From Hydnum rufescens UP504 (Eukaryota; Basidiomycota; Agaricomycetes; Cantharellales; Hydnaceae), in assembly GCA_014904985.1 (NCBI GenBank), contig MU128914.1, forward strand, positions 186,001-250,000: a stretch of 64,000 nucleotides of DNA, in the 5' to 3' direction. Below, piece after piece: positions 35,794 to 47,348 of this stretch. The position numbers were made by a program, and so were the translations under genes. Positions within the stretch are counted from its first letter, which is position 1. Every line of letters begins with the position of its first letter. The notes under the pieces are model-generated. The model worked only from the letters and a program-made list of their open reading frames with translations. It made no database searches and was not told where the DNA came from.

Positions 35794-36509
35794 GAGGAGA
35801 CGAGATCCACCCGCATTCTTCCTTTCACTAATATAGCGATCTTTTTGGGAATTGCTCATTTCCAATGATTGTTCATGTCGCTGTTCAAGATCATTGTATC
35901 CCAATCACGTAAAGCAGTGCATGCCTTGGGGAATCCCTTTTAGCTTTTTTTTTCCTCTGGTAGTACTGTTAATTTAACCCATGTCAGCTTAAAATAGTAT
36001 AATAATTTGAGTAAAGACTTTGTGATAGTGCATATTGTGCTCCTTCTTTGGGCATTCTTGGCCTCCTCCCTTTTGAGATCCGGGGAGTCATATTTTATGG
36101 GGCCCAACCACACCACGTTTAAGTTGAGGCATGGGGTCCAGGCTCATATAGTTAGACAAAAACACAGAGACATAATTCCGTGATCACCTGGACTTGCCGA
36201 ATGAGACCTTACAAGATGACTTTGACGAATTGCCCACCTGATCCACGTCACTTTGTAAAATTGATAGGAACTCCCATGTCTGATAAACTAAAGAACTGGC
36301 GAAGTGCCGAAGATGCGATTACAAAGGATGCAGCCTCCCGGTATTGTTTCATTGTTCTTTTCTCATCCATCGCAGGTCTCGATTATGTAATTGGTAGCGG
36401 CACAAGCACCATTCCCCGACTCATGCAGTTGGGACCGGTGGGGGTGATATATGGATTGTCTAAATTATTTGAAGGCATTTGCCCCCAGTTTGGCCATTTT
36501 TCTGTTTTT

Positions 36510-37716
36510 TCATACATTTAAGGGATAAGAATCAAAGGCATAGAATGATGAAAGTGGTATGTATTCCTGAAATTGTGGTACAATTATGGACATGTATAAC
36601 AATGAGTCCCAAGAGTCAGTCTCTAGAGCAGCTTGTGAAACTGTCATACTGTGAACTGGGCACGCATTGCGAAAACTTATAAAAGGCAGTGGGGAGGGTC
36701 CTTGGCCCATGTTATGGATGTCCTCGTCCGTAAATTTCTTCACAGGTTTGTCTTTTGGAAGATCACGATGAGTGTGCATAAGATACACATGCAATTGATT
36801 GCGACTCATGCATTGTCTACAAAGAGTTGCAAAATTAATGGATTGATACTAGTGGCCAGTAGAGGAAGAGTACTTACTCACAAGAAAGGTCTTCTGTGTC
36901 AGGGGCAGAGGACAGGCAATCTTGTGTTGTCGACAGAAAAAGCAGGCTAGAGTTGGTCGACCAGTGTGATTTATCGAAGGCATTACATGCCTTGTTTTCG
37001 ATGCTGGGGTCGACCTAGCTTCAGAGGAAGAACTTGATGGGCGCGACTTGGTTGAGCGGGGTAGTTTTCGGGTCCCAGGGTTCATAGAGGGACGTGGTCG
37101 GGTAGAATGGGCGAGGCCACTGTCAGGTTTGGAGGATGTCGTGATCTGTTGCGCCGTTGGAGGAGGCGTTGGGAGGGGTGTGCTGGCGAGAGAAGACTGG
37201 CCCGAAATATCGACAGAGGACATGGTAGGCTTGTCAGTGCTTTCTGGAGATGGCTGGGAGTAGGCAAAGGGAACATCGGGAGAAAAAGACGATCTTGTGG
37301 GCGAGGGAGAAGCAGAAGAATCGGATGTGGTGGAACTGCTGCTGAGAGCTGGGGTAGGGCAGTGAGCATAGATACAGGATGGGTCAATCATTTGATCATA
37401 TGAACGACGTCGGGACGTGGGGATTTGACAGGGAGATGGGGTGATCATTGGTGGTAGTGGTTGATGGCAAGATTGTGGCCACTGCTGTTGCATGAAAGGC
37501 TGCTGCAGCACCGAGGGGATCGTGTGCATGAGCGGGCGTTGTGAAGGGGTGAAAAAACACGAGACACAGGCAGCATGGAGATGGGTAATGGAGGTGCTGT
37601 TGCGGGTGGAAATTATTGTGGAGCCTCTCGTCCACATGATGATTGTCGAGGGGAGGATGAGAGTCGGAAGTCACAGTTCCACCAGAGCCAAAAGACTGAC
37701 TTGAAGGATCGAACAT
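36510..37716 (-). CDS. Zn2Cys6 fungal transcription factor, frame damaged
   Basis: Starts near 37716 (MFDPSSQSFGSGGTVTS); a frame change near 37580 leads into the 37637-36849 frame. A long Ser/Pro/Thr-rich region follows, then at the 3' end of this block GRPTLACFFCRQHKIACPLP, the first half of a binuclear zinc cluster (CxxCxxxxxxC). After a donor near 36880 the second half lies near 36820-36740: RQCMSRNQLH, then HTHRDLPKDKP. In the basidiomycete version the cluster is normally CFFCR.RKIACG...CNQC..R...C, so the architecture is right, but Cys residues in the second half are displaced. Frame changes may be sequencing errors near the contig end. Likely a nuclear DNA-binding regulator; target unknown. 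Confidence 0.55.
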
Positions 37717-37858
37717 TAACTGACTGGGACCATTGAATGACTGGGGGTTGAGGTCAAAAACCCGACAGCTGATGATAGCTGCTATTTTGGATAGCTGTTA
37801 TCCGTGTCAGTGGCATTTTTAATCTCAGTAATAAGCATGCAAGGACGTACCAGGAGCC

Positions 37859-38236
37859 CTAAACCTCCTTCATCAATGGGGAGAAACAGCCAAAGCGCAA
37901 AGATAAAGTGAGTTGAATGTGAAGTGAGGGCAGGAGATCCATGTGAGATGTACATACTTCGACGAGAGAGGGCGGGAGATTCCGCGGATCCAAATATCTC
38001 AAGTTGTATGTCATGTCCCTTGTGGCTGCCTCTTCATCCCACAGCGCACCTGTTTCCGTTGGTCGCATGGCAAGGGGTGTTTTTGCTGGCGATCCGACGT
38101 TTCTGGCCAGTGCATCCTCACTTGCTGCCACCTCCGGTGCAGTGGCGGGTGAGGGCCCCACCAAGCTCAAGCCCGTAACGTGGATCGACTCCCTAGGGAA
38201 TTTGGGAGATGCACCGGAGTTCTCTAATGCACACAT
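37859..38236 (-). CDS. hypothetical ORF, 125 codons
   Basis: Encodes an Ala/Pro-rich N-terminus and DEEAATRDMTYNLRYLDP, then NLPPSLVEVCTSHMDLL. Also present, shredded, in the noisy duplicate (34475-33864), so it is at least a stable sequence. No family recognised; it may be an upstream exon of the Zn2Cys6 gene or an independent small gene. Confidence 0.3.
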   Translation of the reverse strand: MCALENSGASPKFPRESIHVTGLSLVGPSPATAPEVAASEDALARNVGSPAKTPLAMRPTETGALWDEEAATRDMTYNLRYLDPRNLPPSLVEVCTSHMDLLPSLHIQLTLSLRFGCFSPLMKEV

Positions 38237-38424
38237 GGATACTCCGGATTATATGGCATGGTCTGACCGTTCAAAGAACAGTGAGTTTGGGTAGAACATG
38301 TTATGCTCGACGACGAAATTTTCTGACTTACAAACAGATTTTGGCTCTGTGCAGGGCGTTCCACATGATGATGGGCATGATCATGATTCTTTACATTCCG
38401 CCATCACACGGGTGGAGTGGGCGG

Positions 38425-39806
38425 TGTAAGCAGGATAGTTATTAAACCAATCCAACTACTGTCCACGATGTTGAGCCGGGGATGAAAGAGGGGATCACAG
38501 ATCTAATCCAGATGTTCAGGTTCAAGTGGGGGAAGGTCTTTTGAACAGGGGAAATTGCAGTGAGCCAACAAAGCCCAAGCAATTAAGTGAGAATGTGTCT
38601 TTCAGTCAAATTACCACACCCTAAGAATCTCTTCTTGAGACCTTAGTCAAAGTGTAGTTATAATTCGCTTTTTGTAGTGAGAAATCACCCAGGGACCAGC
38701 AGCTGTTCAAGGAGCTTCAAACTGGAGGGAGGGGGAGAACTCCTGAATTTGTGTGCTAGCTGCACCTAATATACAATCCAGACTTCGACTCAATATAAAG
38801 TGAAAAAGTCGGACTTAAAGGACACACAGAGAAAAAGAAATCAAGTTAAAATCTTCAAAACTGATGGAGATATTCCAATTTCAAGATAAAAGGGGAGATT
38901 GACACATTACATGCTATTCCTCCTTCAAACCTGGACAAGTTCCCTTAAGGAAAAGTGGAATAGGTCGCCCTGAGGGTCTTCTCCATCGGACATAAGAGGG
39001 CCGGAAGTAATTCGCTATTTTGAATGGTGGAGCAAAGGGGGAGTCATGGGGAGGGAGTTGTCTTGTGAAAAATGGAGTTCGCGTCCGCTCGTTTTGCCCT
39101 TGGTACCGTTCGATGCGCATTTTCAACAGCTTTCAGGGCATGGTCGTTTCGAGTCGATCCGATCAAAACTGACAGAGAAATTCGAAAAATACTCCTTCAG
39201 AGTATGAATCATGGCAAGATATTGTTACAGGGACCGCATTTTTGATCCGTTCGTTTCGTGTTTGGTACTGTTCGATAGGTACGATTCGTATCTTTCTGGG
39301 CGCGGTCGTTTCGAGTCGATCCGATCAAAAATGACGGAGAAATTTGAAAAATACTCCTTCAGAGTAGTGCAGCCCCTATCTGGATCATGTGATGGATCCG
39401 CGAGTCCAGAATTGGAACTAGGCCCGGTCTGCATCATTACATAATCACAATTCATCGCCCTTAAGGCAATAGGATGCTTGGAAGAGCAGGCAAGTCATCC
39501 AGACTTGAAGAAAGATGGCAAGTTGAATTGCCTTGTCCAAAGAAAATGGACTTGAAGTAGGGCATAAACTGCCCCTTTTTGATGAGGACTGTTGAAGTCC
39601 GATGGATAGTCAATGAATTGACTGGTAGACATGGTAAAGGAATGAGGCAATATTATGGGTTGGAAAGGGGTAGGAATCCAATTGATTTCTTGAATAAACG
39701 AATGGCGATAAAATTAAATGAGCGCAGTGACATATAATTGATTCGTTCGTAGGGAAAATGGCCTCGGATGAGGATTTCTATGGTGTAGGGATTTATCCCT
39801 CCAACA
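38425..39806 (+). mobile_element. solo LTR, 1,382 bp, insertion absent in the duplicate copy
   Basis: Begins TGTAAGCAGGAT and ends TTTATCCCTCCAACA. GCGG occurs on both sides (38421-38424 and 39807-39810; GCGGT if the first T is assigned to the target). The noisy duplicate near 34540 reads straight across the site (GGCGGGGTCATTTG), giving an empty site. Two internal monomers of about 190 bp share GGTACCGTTCGAT, GTCGTTTCGAGTCGATCC and AAATACTCCTTCAGAGTA. It ends about 135 bp upstream of the gene A start codon. Family members at 12246 and 19509. Confidence 0.75.
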
Positions 39807-41584
39807 GCGGTCATGTTCACAAATAGCCACCGACCCTTCCAGCTCTCGTTATAGTGCCCACTCGACTTCACCCCTGAACTTTACGGCAGGGAACAGGCTT
39901 TTTATTCTCGCCATTACATATCTACACACAAGGACGCATGTATGGCCCCCATCTTCGATTTTACACGGTCGCCGATGTTGTATTCAACCCAGATGCCGTA
40001 TCTCGCTTACATCTCATGTCAACCTTCCGACCCCTCCCCCCCAGCTGAAGCAGATATTGTACGGGTTCCCAATGTTGGTGTCAAGCTAGTTAACCAGTAT
40101 CGGCGACACTTAGAGATCTTTGTCTCCGCTCGATATGATTGCTTTAGAAAGTGGTGTTCGGCTGGTCAAGCTGTAGGACTCCAGGGCGCTCTGAGTAATG
40201 TGATCCTTCCCATTCGACCGGAAATCATCCGCAATGCCTCTTTTTTCGACGTTGCTTTGCTATCATACACTTACAAGAATTTCGACGCGTTGCATGGGCT
40301 TGTTATGGATTACATTTGGGTTGCATACGAATACGGCGCCTTTGCACGTATGATGATGCACTGGTGTATCGATCGCATGGTCTCTGAAAATTCAGACCCC
40401 CATGCTTATTTTGGTGTGGACGACGATCTAATGGGTGCCGTGTATGTTCATTCAATGGAAGGTCCTTGGCTCCAAGACCTCCTCCATCATGGAGTCCCTG
40501 TGTGGGGTATCTGGCTTGGACAGCATGGCATAGATGTTAAGCTTATGCATGGCCTTCGTCGCAATTCTCCTGATGGCAATCAGTCCAGTGGCATCCCAGA
40601 TGAAGCCAAAAGGAAGATGGTCGCTCACAACGTTTATGTCCAGCTCCTCGTGGAGCATGACTGTCCTGATCCTTGGATCATCGCCCCTCGTCGTTATCCT
40701 GGAGTCCTTCCTGATGAACCCATGGAAGATATAGTCCTGTGCTACATTATCGGGAACGATTCTCCGATTCTTGGGACTGGTTCTCTAGCTCCTAATCCAT
40801 CTATGATGTATCGCCTGAAGAGTACCTTCGGCTACGGTCCTTTTACTCCGGTTCGTGCTTCCAGGGATCATCCTGTGACGGGGACGGAGATATTCTCGGA
40901 AAGCTCACGGGATTCGGATCCTGAGGATGAAAGTTTGGGTTCTGATTCGCCCGTACATGTTCAGCCTATAAGAGGCGAGACAGACGCAGAGTACGATCAA
41001 TGGGTTGTCATTGCAACTGCGAAGAAGAGGAAAGTGAAGGAGGCTGCCAATAAGACACAAGAGGCGGCTCGCCAGTTGATGAAGCGAGCCCATAATGGTG
41101 ACGAGGAGGCTCTACTTGATATAAAGTGTCAGCAGGCAGCTGCCCAGGGCAAAAAGGCAAAATCTCTCAGCCCTTTTGATGCATGCCTCATTATAGAATG
41201 GAGGGATCCTCGCAATGCGCAAGCGAATGCGATTCAGAAGGAGAAGAAGCTTCGGGCATGAGCAAGGCGTTATGGTTGGGATGTTGATGAGACTCTTGGA
41301 GCTAGCACTAGCTCAGGCTTGGCGAGTGCACATCCAAGCACTCATCAGGCTGCCTCGTCCCATCATCCCCCTTCGAGATCTCCCCTTCGTGTCCTGATAC
41401 CCCCTCCTAGCGCACCTCCACCTCCACCTCGCGCACCGACACCACCTCGCATTCCTACGCCCCATCGCGAGTCTACACCCCCTCCTTGCATACCAACACC
41501 ACATCCCTGCGTGCCTATGCCCCCTCGCATGCCGACATCCCCTCCTCAGGAACTGACACCTCGGAAATCGACACTTGCACCTTG

Positions 41585-42110
41585 CAAGTTGACCCCCCCG
41601 CCTCGCGAGTTGACTCCCCCCCCTTGTGAGTTGACCCCCCTCCCACCTCGCGAATTGACTCCCCCGCCTCGTGAGTTGACGCCCCCCCTCGTGAATTGAC
41701 TCCCCCGCCTCGTGAGTTGACGCCCCCCCCCTCGTGAGTTGATGCCCCCCCCCTCGTGAGTTGACCCCTCCCCCACCTCGCGAATTGACTCCCCTGCCTC
41801 GTGAGTTGACGCCCCCCCTCGCGATGACTCCCCGCCTCGTGAGTTGACGCCCCCCCCCCTCGTGAGTGATGCCCCCCCCTCGTGAGTTGACCCCTCCCCC
41901 ACCTCGCGAATTGACTCCCCCGCCTCGTGAGTTGACGCCCCCCCTGCGAGTTGACCCTCCCCACCTCACAATTGACTCCCCTGCCTCATGAGTTGATGCC
42001 CCCGCCTCGTGAGTTGATGCCCCGCCTCGTGAGTTGATGCCCCTGCCTCGTGAGTTGACCCCCCCACCTCGTGAGTTGACTTCTCCGCCTCACGAGTTGA
42101 CGCCCCCACC
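41585..42110 (+). repeat. 21-bp coding minisatellite (PPPRELT)
   Basis: About 24 units of CCCCCGCCTCGTGAGTTGACG with variable C-run length (5-9 C). The varying runs break the frame several times. The antisense frames are open over long stretches (Gly/Arg-rich) and are shadows. Confidence 0.85.
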
Positions 42111-42404
42111 CCGCGAACCGAGTCCTCGTGTGCTGACCCCCCCTCGATGTCTGGACCGTGATGAGGAGCAGAGGGCTCATAAGAGGGTAGATAGTGAGTA
42201 CTATCCTTTTGTCTCGAGTGTTCTGTGGTACCAGGACAAAGTGCTTATCATTCATGCTTGGGGTCTCCAGGCAACTCTAGGTCAGACGATCACCCTCGCT
42301 CTCAGCTCTTCTCGCTCTTCTCATTCCCATTCTCGTCCTGCATCCCGTTCTCGTCCTCACTCCTGTTCTCCGTCGATATCGCATCCCGCTCCCCGTCGAA
42401 TCGC

Positions 42405-42555
42405 ACCCGCTCCCCATCGATATTCGCACCCACTCCCCTCGATATCGCACCCACTCCCCGCGATATCGCACCCACTCCCCTCGATATCGCACCCACTCCC
42501 CGCGATATCGCACCCGCTCCCCGCGATATCGCACCCGCTCCCCGCGATATCGCTC
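42405..42555 (+). repeat. 24-bp coding minisatellite (SHPLPAIS)
   Basis: Six to seven units of CCCGCGATATCGCACCCACT with CCCTCGATATCGC variants. Open in several frames of both strands because 24 is a multiple of 3. Followed by a Ser/Arg-rich stretch (SISLSPRSDPRSHPRSPSR). Confidence 0.8.
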
Positions 42556-44010
42556 TTGCTCTCGATCTCAATCTCGCTCTCGCCTCGTTCTGATCCCCGC
42601 TCTCACCCACGCTCCCCGTCTCGTCTCCATTTCCCTCGAAATCGGACTCGAACTCAATCCCCTCGGTCCCGTATGCGTGATCCTCGCGATCACGGGTACA
42701 GGAACCATACAGGGGGTCCCCAATCCCTTCCACATCCTAGGGGTCCGTCAAGCACATCGTATTGGCCTGCACCACACCCCCAGCCGGCTTCAACTTCCGT
42801 GAGGTGTTATGGGCGTTCGATGCCCGTTGTACAGAGAGGGAGAGGCGCATTGGTGCCAGAACTTTCTGCCCGTCATAGTGAGGGGCAGGGAAGTTCTCAA
42901 GGGCAGGGGAATTATCAGTGGCAAGGTGGTCCTTTTGGGGATCGGGGTCTTCAAGGTCGTGGTGGTCCTATGCCTGTGCATCCTGCTGGCCAGGGTCACG
43001 GATCTTGGGCCAGTGCAGTTAGTGGGTCCGCCGCTAATGTCTTGGTGCCTCAGCAACAGGTGGCAGCCCAGGCGACACCATACGACCCCGTTATAATTGG
43101 TCGTTTGCTCAATGCACTTAGTGGACCCGCCCCTAATGTTCTGATGCCTCAGCCACAGGCGGCGGTGTCAGGGATGCTTTACTCCCCCATCCCAGTGGGC
43201 CATTGGGCCATCATCTCTCTGGGCCCTGTTCCAGAAGGCTTCCAAACACCTGACGTATGGCTGGCTCTGTACCCACAGGTGATTGCAGCTCGCACGGAAC
43301 GCAAGAAGGGCAAGGTTTCGATTCAGCTTCTGTTCAAACGGAGCCGCCCACGCGATGAGCTGAAGGTGACTTTGGAGGGATGGGCTGCAACTCGTGCGGC
43401 CGAGGTCACGACTGTCACGATCGATGCTTCGCATGCGCCGTCTGAGCGTTACACTGGGTTGAGGGATTTAGAATATATCGATCAGGTATATGCTCATGCT
43501 CGCAGCCAGCAGGAACTGGACAATCTTTTGGCGATAGCACCTCCTTTGATTAAGGACAAAGATTCTAGGTCTCGATACGGGGAGTACTTCCTCAACTATG
43601 ACCAGTATCCGCCAATCGTTGGTCCGTTAATACCTAGGGACCAGCGCTTACGTCGCCTCCAAGTCGTCGAATTTGACACTGCGTGGTTGGTTGCCCGGCT
43701 CGCCCAATTGCCCATCCAAACTGTTGATCTTCATCTTCGTCGAATGGAGATGATGATCCGTGCCCATAGCAATCGCGTGATGAGTGTTGGGTTTGTGACA
43801 ATGATGTGGCCTACCTCGGGACCTGTTGATGCCATTATTCGTCGGATCTGTCGGTTGGTAAATGAGGGTCGCAGCACCACTTGGGCACCCAATCTACTTC
43901 CAGATGAATCCTTTGGATTTGCGAAGTCTCCTCCTGTTTGGCGTATCAAATTGGATTTGAACCTCGAGCACCCCGAATACTCCAAACCCGCTGAGTCCTC
44001 GGCCTCGTAA

Positions 44011-44505
44011 TTTTCGTCCTTCTCCACGTTCTTTTCCTTTGTGTATTCATAATAAAGTAAAGTTAATACCATATACGGTGTAAAGTTTATTCCTATACAG
44101 TTGCAATGCTATTCGGCATCTGCCAGTGTCGAGTCGTCGAACACTTACACCGCCCGCGTAGTTGAAGAAGTACTCAGCCTTGCGTTGGAGTGCTTTTTAG
44201 GCTACGTGCTTGATCCGTTACTGTGCGTATTTGTGGGCCCAGTAAAGTGATTATCGTCTCGTTCTCTTGTCTCGTTCTCTCGTCTCGCCATTCTCTTGTC
44301 TCCCGCTCTCTCATCTCGCTCTCTCGTCTCCATAACTGGCAGCTTTTGTTCGACTGGCGACTGTACATCTACCTTGCATACTTGTATTTAGCCTGTAGGA
44401 CTTCTCCCCCGAGTCACAATATCTTTGCGTAGCTGTGATTCAGGCTTTTAAGCTCCCTCACAATTTATTACAGTTGCTGTTCGTACTCGCAGCTACTGCT
44501 TAATC
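44011..44505 (+). promoter_or_regulatory. intergenic region and likely promoter of family B copy 2
   Basis: About 500 bp between the A and B ORFs. An AATAAAGTAAAG motif at 44050 could serve gene A polyadenylation. 44250-44335 is a CT-rich run of CTCGTTCTCTTGTCT type repeats, and 44400-44500 is pyrimidine-rich up to the ATG, common in fungal promoters. Confidence 0.4.
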
Positions 44506-47043
44506 ATGATGAATGGCCGGCGGACTCGCTCGAACCCTACGCTCATTACCCAGTCACCAGAACCTGAAGTCTCCCCGAAGCTCTCCACCCTTCGCTCTCA
44601 TCATTCTAATACCAGAAGTACCAAGGCCTTGGCTTCTAAATCTCGCACCAAAGCTCCACCCAAGATCGGCCCCAAGTCTAGAGTCCCTCAAAAAACACGC
44701 TCTATTGATCCCCCCGAGACCTCTTCCGAGTCCGACGAAGAAGATGCGGACCCGCCTACTACATTGAAAGATCCCAAGTCTCGCGCCAGGATTGGAGCTG
44801 GGCCCGCGGTGCCTCAGGGGGAATCCAGTGTCTCTCAGGGTGCCGGGAGTGATACCCAATCTCGTGATGGAGCTGATGATGATGCAACTCGGCGACCGTC
44901 GCGTCTTGTCGTCGAAATCGATTCGCGGTCGACTCGTCCTTCGAATCCGAACTCACATGTATCTGTGGGGCAGCAAGGTACTCCTCATCAGTCGAGTATG
45001 TCTCTGTCCCTCCAGCGTCGGGCCGAGTCCCAGAGCACACAAGCGCATGGCTTTTCACCTCCACCCTCGTCCTCTCGTACATCACCTTCCCCTCCTGTTT
45101 TGCTTCCTCAGTCGCCCCCTCCGCCCTCGTTCTCATCGCCACGTTTGACCACTCAGACTGCTCTCGACAATACTCGTAACATGGATCCCGATCATGTTGA
45201 TGATAATGAGGGCATGCACCTTGGTGGGCGGTTCAGTGCCGAACAGGTAGCCTGGGCTCAAAACCGATGTATCGAGTTCCTTGCGGACTTGGATGCAAAG
45301 GCAAAAGAGTGGAAACGAAGTCCTGAATCCGTTAGGCGCATTGCCTTGGCGGCAGCCCCGTCGAAATTCCAGCGAAATGGAAATGCGTGGAATGCCTTCC
45401 AGTCTTCGTATCGCCAGTCAAATCCAAACCTCGATTCTTCAGGTATGCCTACCCACATTTACATGGCCGTTCTTGCGCTGACAATCTTATACGCAGTCTC
45501 TGCCTCTGAATACACAAGTAATGTGGTTCGGCCGGCATACCTTAAGCTTATCGAGTCTTTTGGAGGCGAGGACTCTGATACTTGGGCAGCAGAAGCCACA
45601 AGGCTCATCGCGGAACATGATGGTGTGAAGGCTGCTGCTGCGAAACAGATTGCGCAGTCAGGAGGGGATATCGCTCGGATTATGTCTGCTCAGAAGGAAA
45701 AATGGACACATGATATGCAATGGCTTGCGACCATGGATGTGCATGCGATGTTTATTATGGTTAGCGGTAACGCTGCATCCCCTGCTGCTCATGCGCAAAA
45801 TGAATGCCGCCTGGGATCTATCGAGATGTCCGAATGGTTTAACGCCAAATTCTCGATGGCTGCCGAGATTTCTGATATATATCGTTTCATTCTTTCGAAA
45901 CGTTCTCAGCACGAGGCATTGCGCGAGTTTACGGCTGAGGAGTCCCAGAAGAAGAGAGCATTTGATCTCAGCAACGTCTACAAGACCCGGACAGCCGTCA
46001 AGGGCATGCTTGCTGCCCTATTCAGGCCATACGTGGAATTTTCGGTCTTCCCATGGACGAACTTGGCGAAGATTCTAATCGAGCACAAGCTCGTACTCAG
46101 GAATTTTTTGCCCAATGCCCAGTTTCCAAACTTCGGTTCTGAGTATAGTGATCACTATGGAACGTCACATTGGAAGGCCTTATACTTCGCGCTTCAGGAT
46201 ACCAATCCTGAGAGGAAGGTTACACTCAGCAGCCTCGATGATTGGCCAGAGGGGGATGCATCGGATATCCCGTTGATTGTTGATCACAATGGGGACGTGA
46301 TACTATCGCTGAAGGGGGCTAGGGATGCTGCCTCCAAGAAGGTCGCTGGAGGGAGCTCGGGTGGTGGTGCTAAGCGAAGGAATGCCGGTGATAGTCTCGT
46401 TGACGGTGGGGTGACAAAGAAGATACGAGAGTTGTCATCAGATCTAAGGAAGGGGACCAAGAGGGCCAAAGGAAAGCGGAAGTCGACACCGCTCTCTAGT
46501 GCCTATATCAACAGCGAAAGTGACAATGCTGTAGAGAGTGACCCCTCTGGGCCCTCCGAGGTACATCTTGGAAATGAACTGCAACCACAACCAAAGCCCC
46601 GGCCTCGTTTTTCCAACTCACAAGCCTCTCCCTCTGTCTCTGGTGTCACCTCAGCCCCTCCGCCTCCACTGATTGACCTCCCAAGGACGGACTGGAGAGG
46701 AGTGGACTTGTCATATTTCGATCCCGCCTCGTTTGATAATACCTTCAATGCATATCCTGGATCCGTGAATGGAACCATGGACCGCAATGCCGACATGATT
46801 CCGCTCCGTCAGACTTCTACCCTACAACACGGTGATTATCCTGGAACTGCACAACCTGATGACCTATTTGGGTTTTCAATGGGGCACCAACAAGGACATG
46901 CGGAGATTGGCATGCATGATTTTGGAGGTCCCAGTACCATGTCGGATGGTCTCAACTATGAGAATGGGGTTGCACGTAATTCTATGGATGTTACCTGGGG
47001 ACTTGACAGCCTTGGATTATCTACATCATTTCAACAGTGTTGA
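44506..47043 (+). CDS. family B protein, copy 2, intact (845 codons, 827 after splicing)
   Basis: One open frame. Residues 1-220: Ser/Pro/Arg-rich, disordered. Around 233 GGRFSAEQVAWAQNRC opens the conserved core, followed by GNAWNAFQSSYRQSNP, VVRPAYLKLIESFGG, AQSGGDIARIMSAQKEK, MDVHAMFIMVSGN and FSVFPWTNLAKIL, up to about residue 600. All have counterparts in copies 1 and 3. A canonical intron 45443-45496 (GTATGC...ACGCAG, 54 nt) is in frame; copy 3 has an intron at the same place. Residues 640-665 are a basic patch (KKIRELSSDLRKGTKRAKGK), a likely nuclear signal. The C-terminus is Pro- and Asn-rich. No known domain recognised. CpG content is normal here, unlike copy 1. Confidence 0.75.
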   Translation: MMNGRRTRSNPTLITQSPEPEVSPKLSTLRSHHSNTRSTKALASKSRTKAPPKIGPKSRVPQKTRSIDPPETSSESDEEDADPPTTLKDPKSRARIGAGPAVPQGESSVSQGAGSDTQSRDGADDDATRRPSRLVVEIDSRSTRPSNPNSHVSVGQQGTPHQSSMSLSLQRRAESQSTQAHGFSPPPSSSRTSPSPPVLLPQSPPPPSFSSPRLTTQTALDNTRNMDPDHVDDNEGMHLGGRFSAEQVAWAQNRCIEFLADLDAKAKEWKRSPESVRRIALAAAPSKFQRNGNAWNAFQSSYRQSNPNLDSSGMPTHIYMAVLALTILYAVSASEYTSNVVRPAYLKLIESFGGEDSDTWAAEATRLIAEHDGVKAAAAKQIAQSGGDIARIMSAQKEKWTHDMQWLATMDVHAMFIMVSGNAASPAAHAQNECRLGSIEMSEWFNAKFSMAAEISDIYRFILSKRSQHEALREFTAEESQKKRAFDLSNVYKTRTAVKGMLAALFRPYVEFSVFPWTNLAKILIEHKLVLRNFLPNAQFPNFGSEYSDHYGTSHWKALYFALQDTNPERKVTLSSLDDWPEGDASDIPLIVDHNGDVILSLKGARDAASKKVAGGSSGGGAKRRNAGDSLVDGGVTKKIRELSSDLRKGTKRAKGKRKSTPLSSAYINSESDNAVESDPSGPSEVHLGNELQPQPKPRPRFSNSQASPSVSGVTSAPPPPLIDLPRTDWRGVDLSYFDPASFDNTFNAYPGSVNGTMDRNADMIPLRQTSTLQHGDYPGTAQPDDLFGFSMGHQQGHAEIGMHDFGGPSTMSDGLNYENGVARNSMDVTWGLDSLGLSTSFQQC

Positions 47044-47204
47044 CTTAGTGTCATGCTCCTCTCGGGTTGATGCCCTTATGCACCTTTAACTTAGTCTCAT
47101 GTTTCTCGCTAACTTGCCTATAGTAACTTCTTAATGCTATAAGTCTACCCTTGCCATAAGTATATGTATAGGTTGGTGCATGTTGCAGGCATGAAGTTCA
47201 GAGA
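47044..47204. other. 3' flank of family B copy 2
   Basis: AT-rich 3' UTR-like sequence. Nothing else seen. Confidence 0.4.
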
Positions 47205-47335
47205 CTGGGGCCCCATTGGGGCCCAACTTGGTCTGGCCGATATGGGGTATTTGGCCCAATTGGGCCCCATGTCAGGAGGGCCTCCCTAGGTACCAAAAAG
47301 TGCCTGGGATTTGGTACCTAAGAAGGTCCTGATAT
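47205..47335 (-). mobile_element. KDZ-type right end lacking its tip
   Basis: GGGGCCCCATTGGGGCCC motifs, then AGGTACCAAAAAGTGCCTGG pairing with TTTGGTACCTAAGAAGG. This is the mirror order of the 25692 terminus (repeats first, stem-loop next), so it is a right end, but the CAGCCTG tip that should follow is missing. It abuts a truncated module array. Confidence 0.5.
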
Positions 47336-47348
47336 ATGGTGGTCCAAG

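Larger units (their letters stand above)
39942..44010 (+). pseudogene. family A gene, copy 1 (one TGA plus minisatellite frame slips)
   Basis: 39942-41261 encodes 439 residues ending at TGA, but the same frame continues at once (ARRYGWDVDETLGASTS) to 41699, so the TGA interrupts a longer gene. A Pro-rich minisatellite (41590-42110) with C-run slippage then changes frame into the 42034-44010 block (658 codons). Conserved landmarks shared with copy 2: AYFGVDDDLMGAVYV, LLHHGVPVWGIW (FGVDD...VVGAVF, GIPVWVVR in copy 2) and a SPFDACLIIEWRDPRNAQ-like block after a charged helical segment. The C-terminal 300 residues (WAIISLGPVPEGFQTPDVWL, RTERKKGKVSIQLLFKR) look like a folded domain. No known family recognised. 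It lies 0.5 kb upstream of family B copy 2 on the same strand. Confidence 0.6.

Noticed and set aside
32937..35868. Several ORFs of 100-230 codons near the gap
   Set aside because: They lie in error-rich sequence duplicated from 35.8-40.8 kb, and one runs across the N gap; they are artefacts.
41313..42534. Antisense ORFs of 118-218 codons rich in Gly/Arg opposite gene A
   Set aside because: They are mirror readings of the 21- and 24-bp minisatellites; no start context, no similarity outside the repeat.
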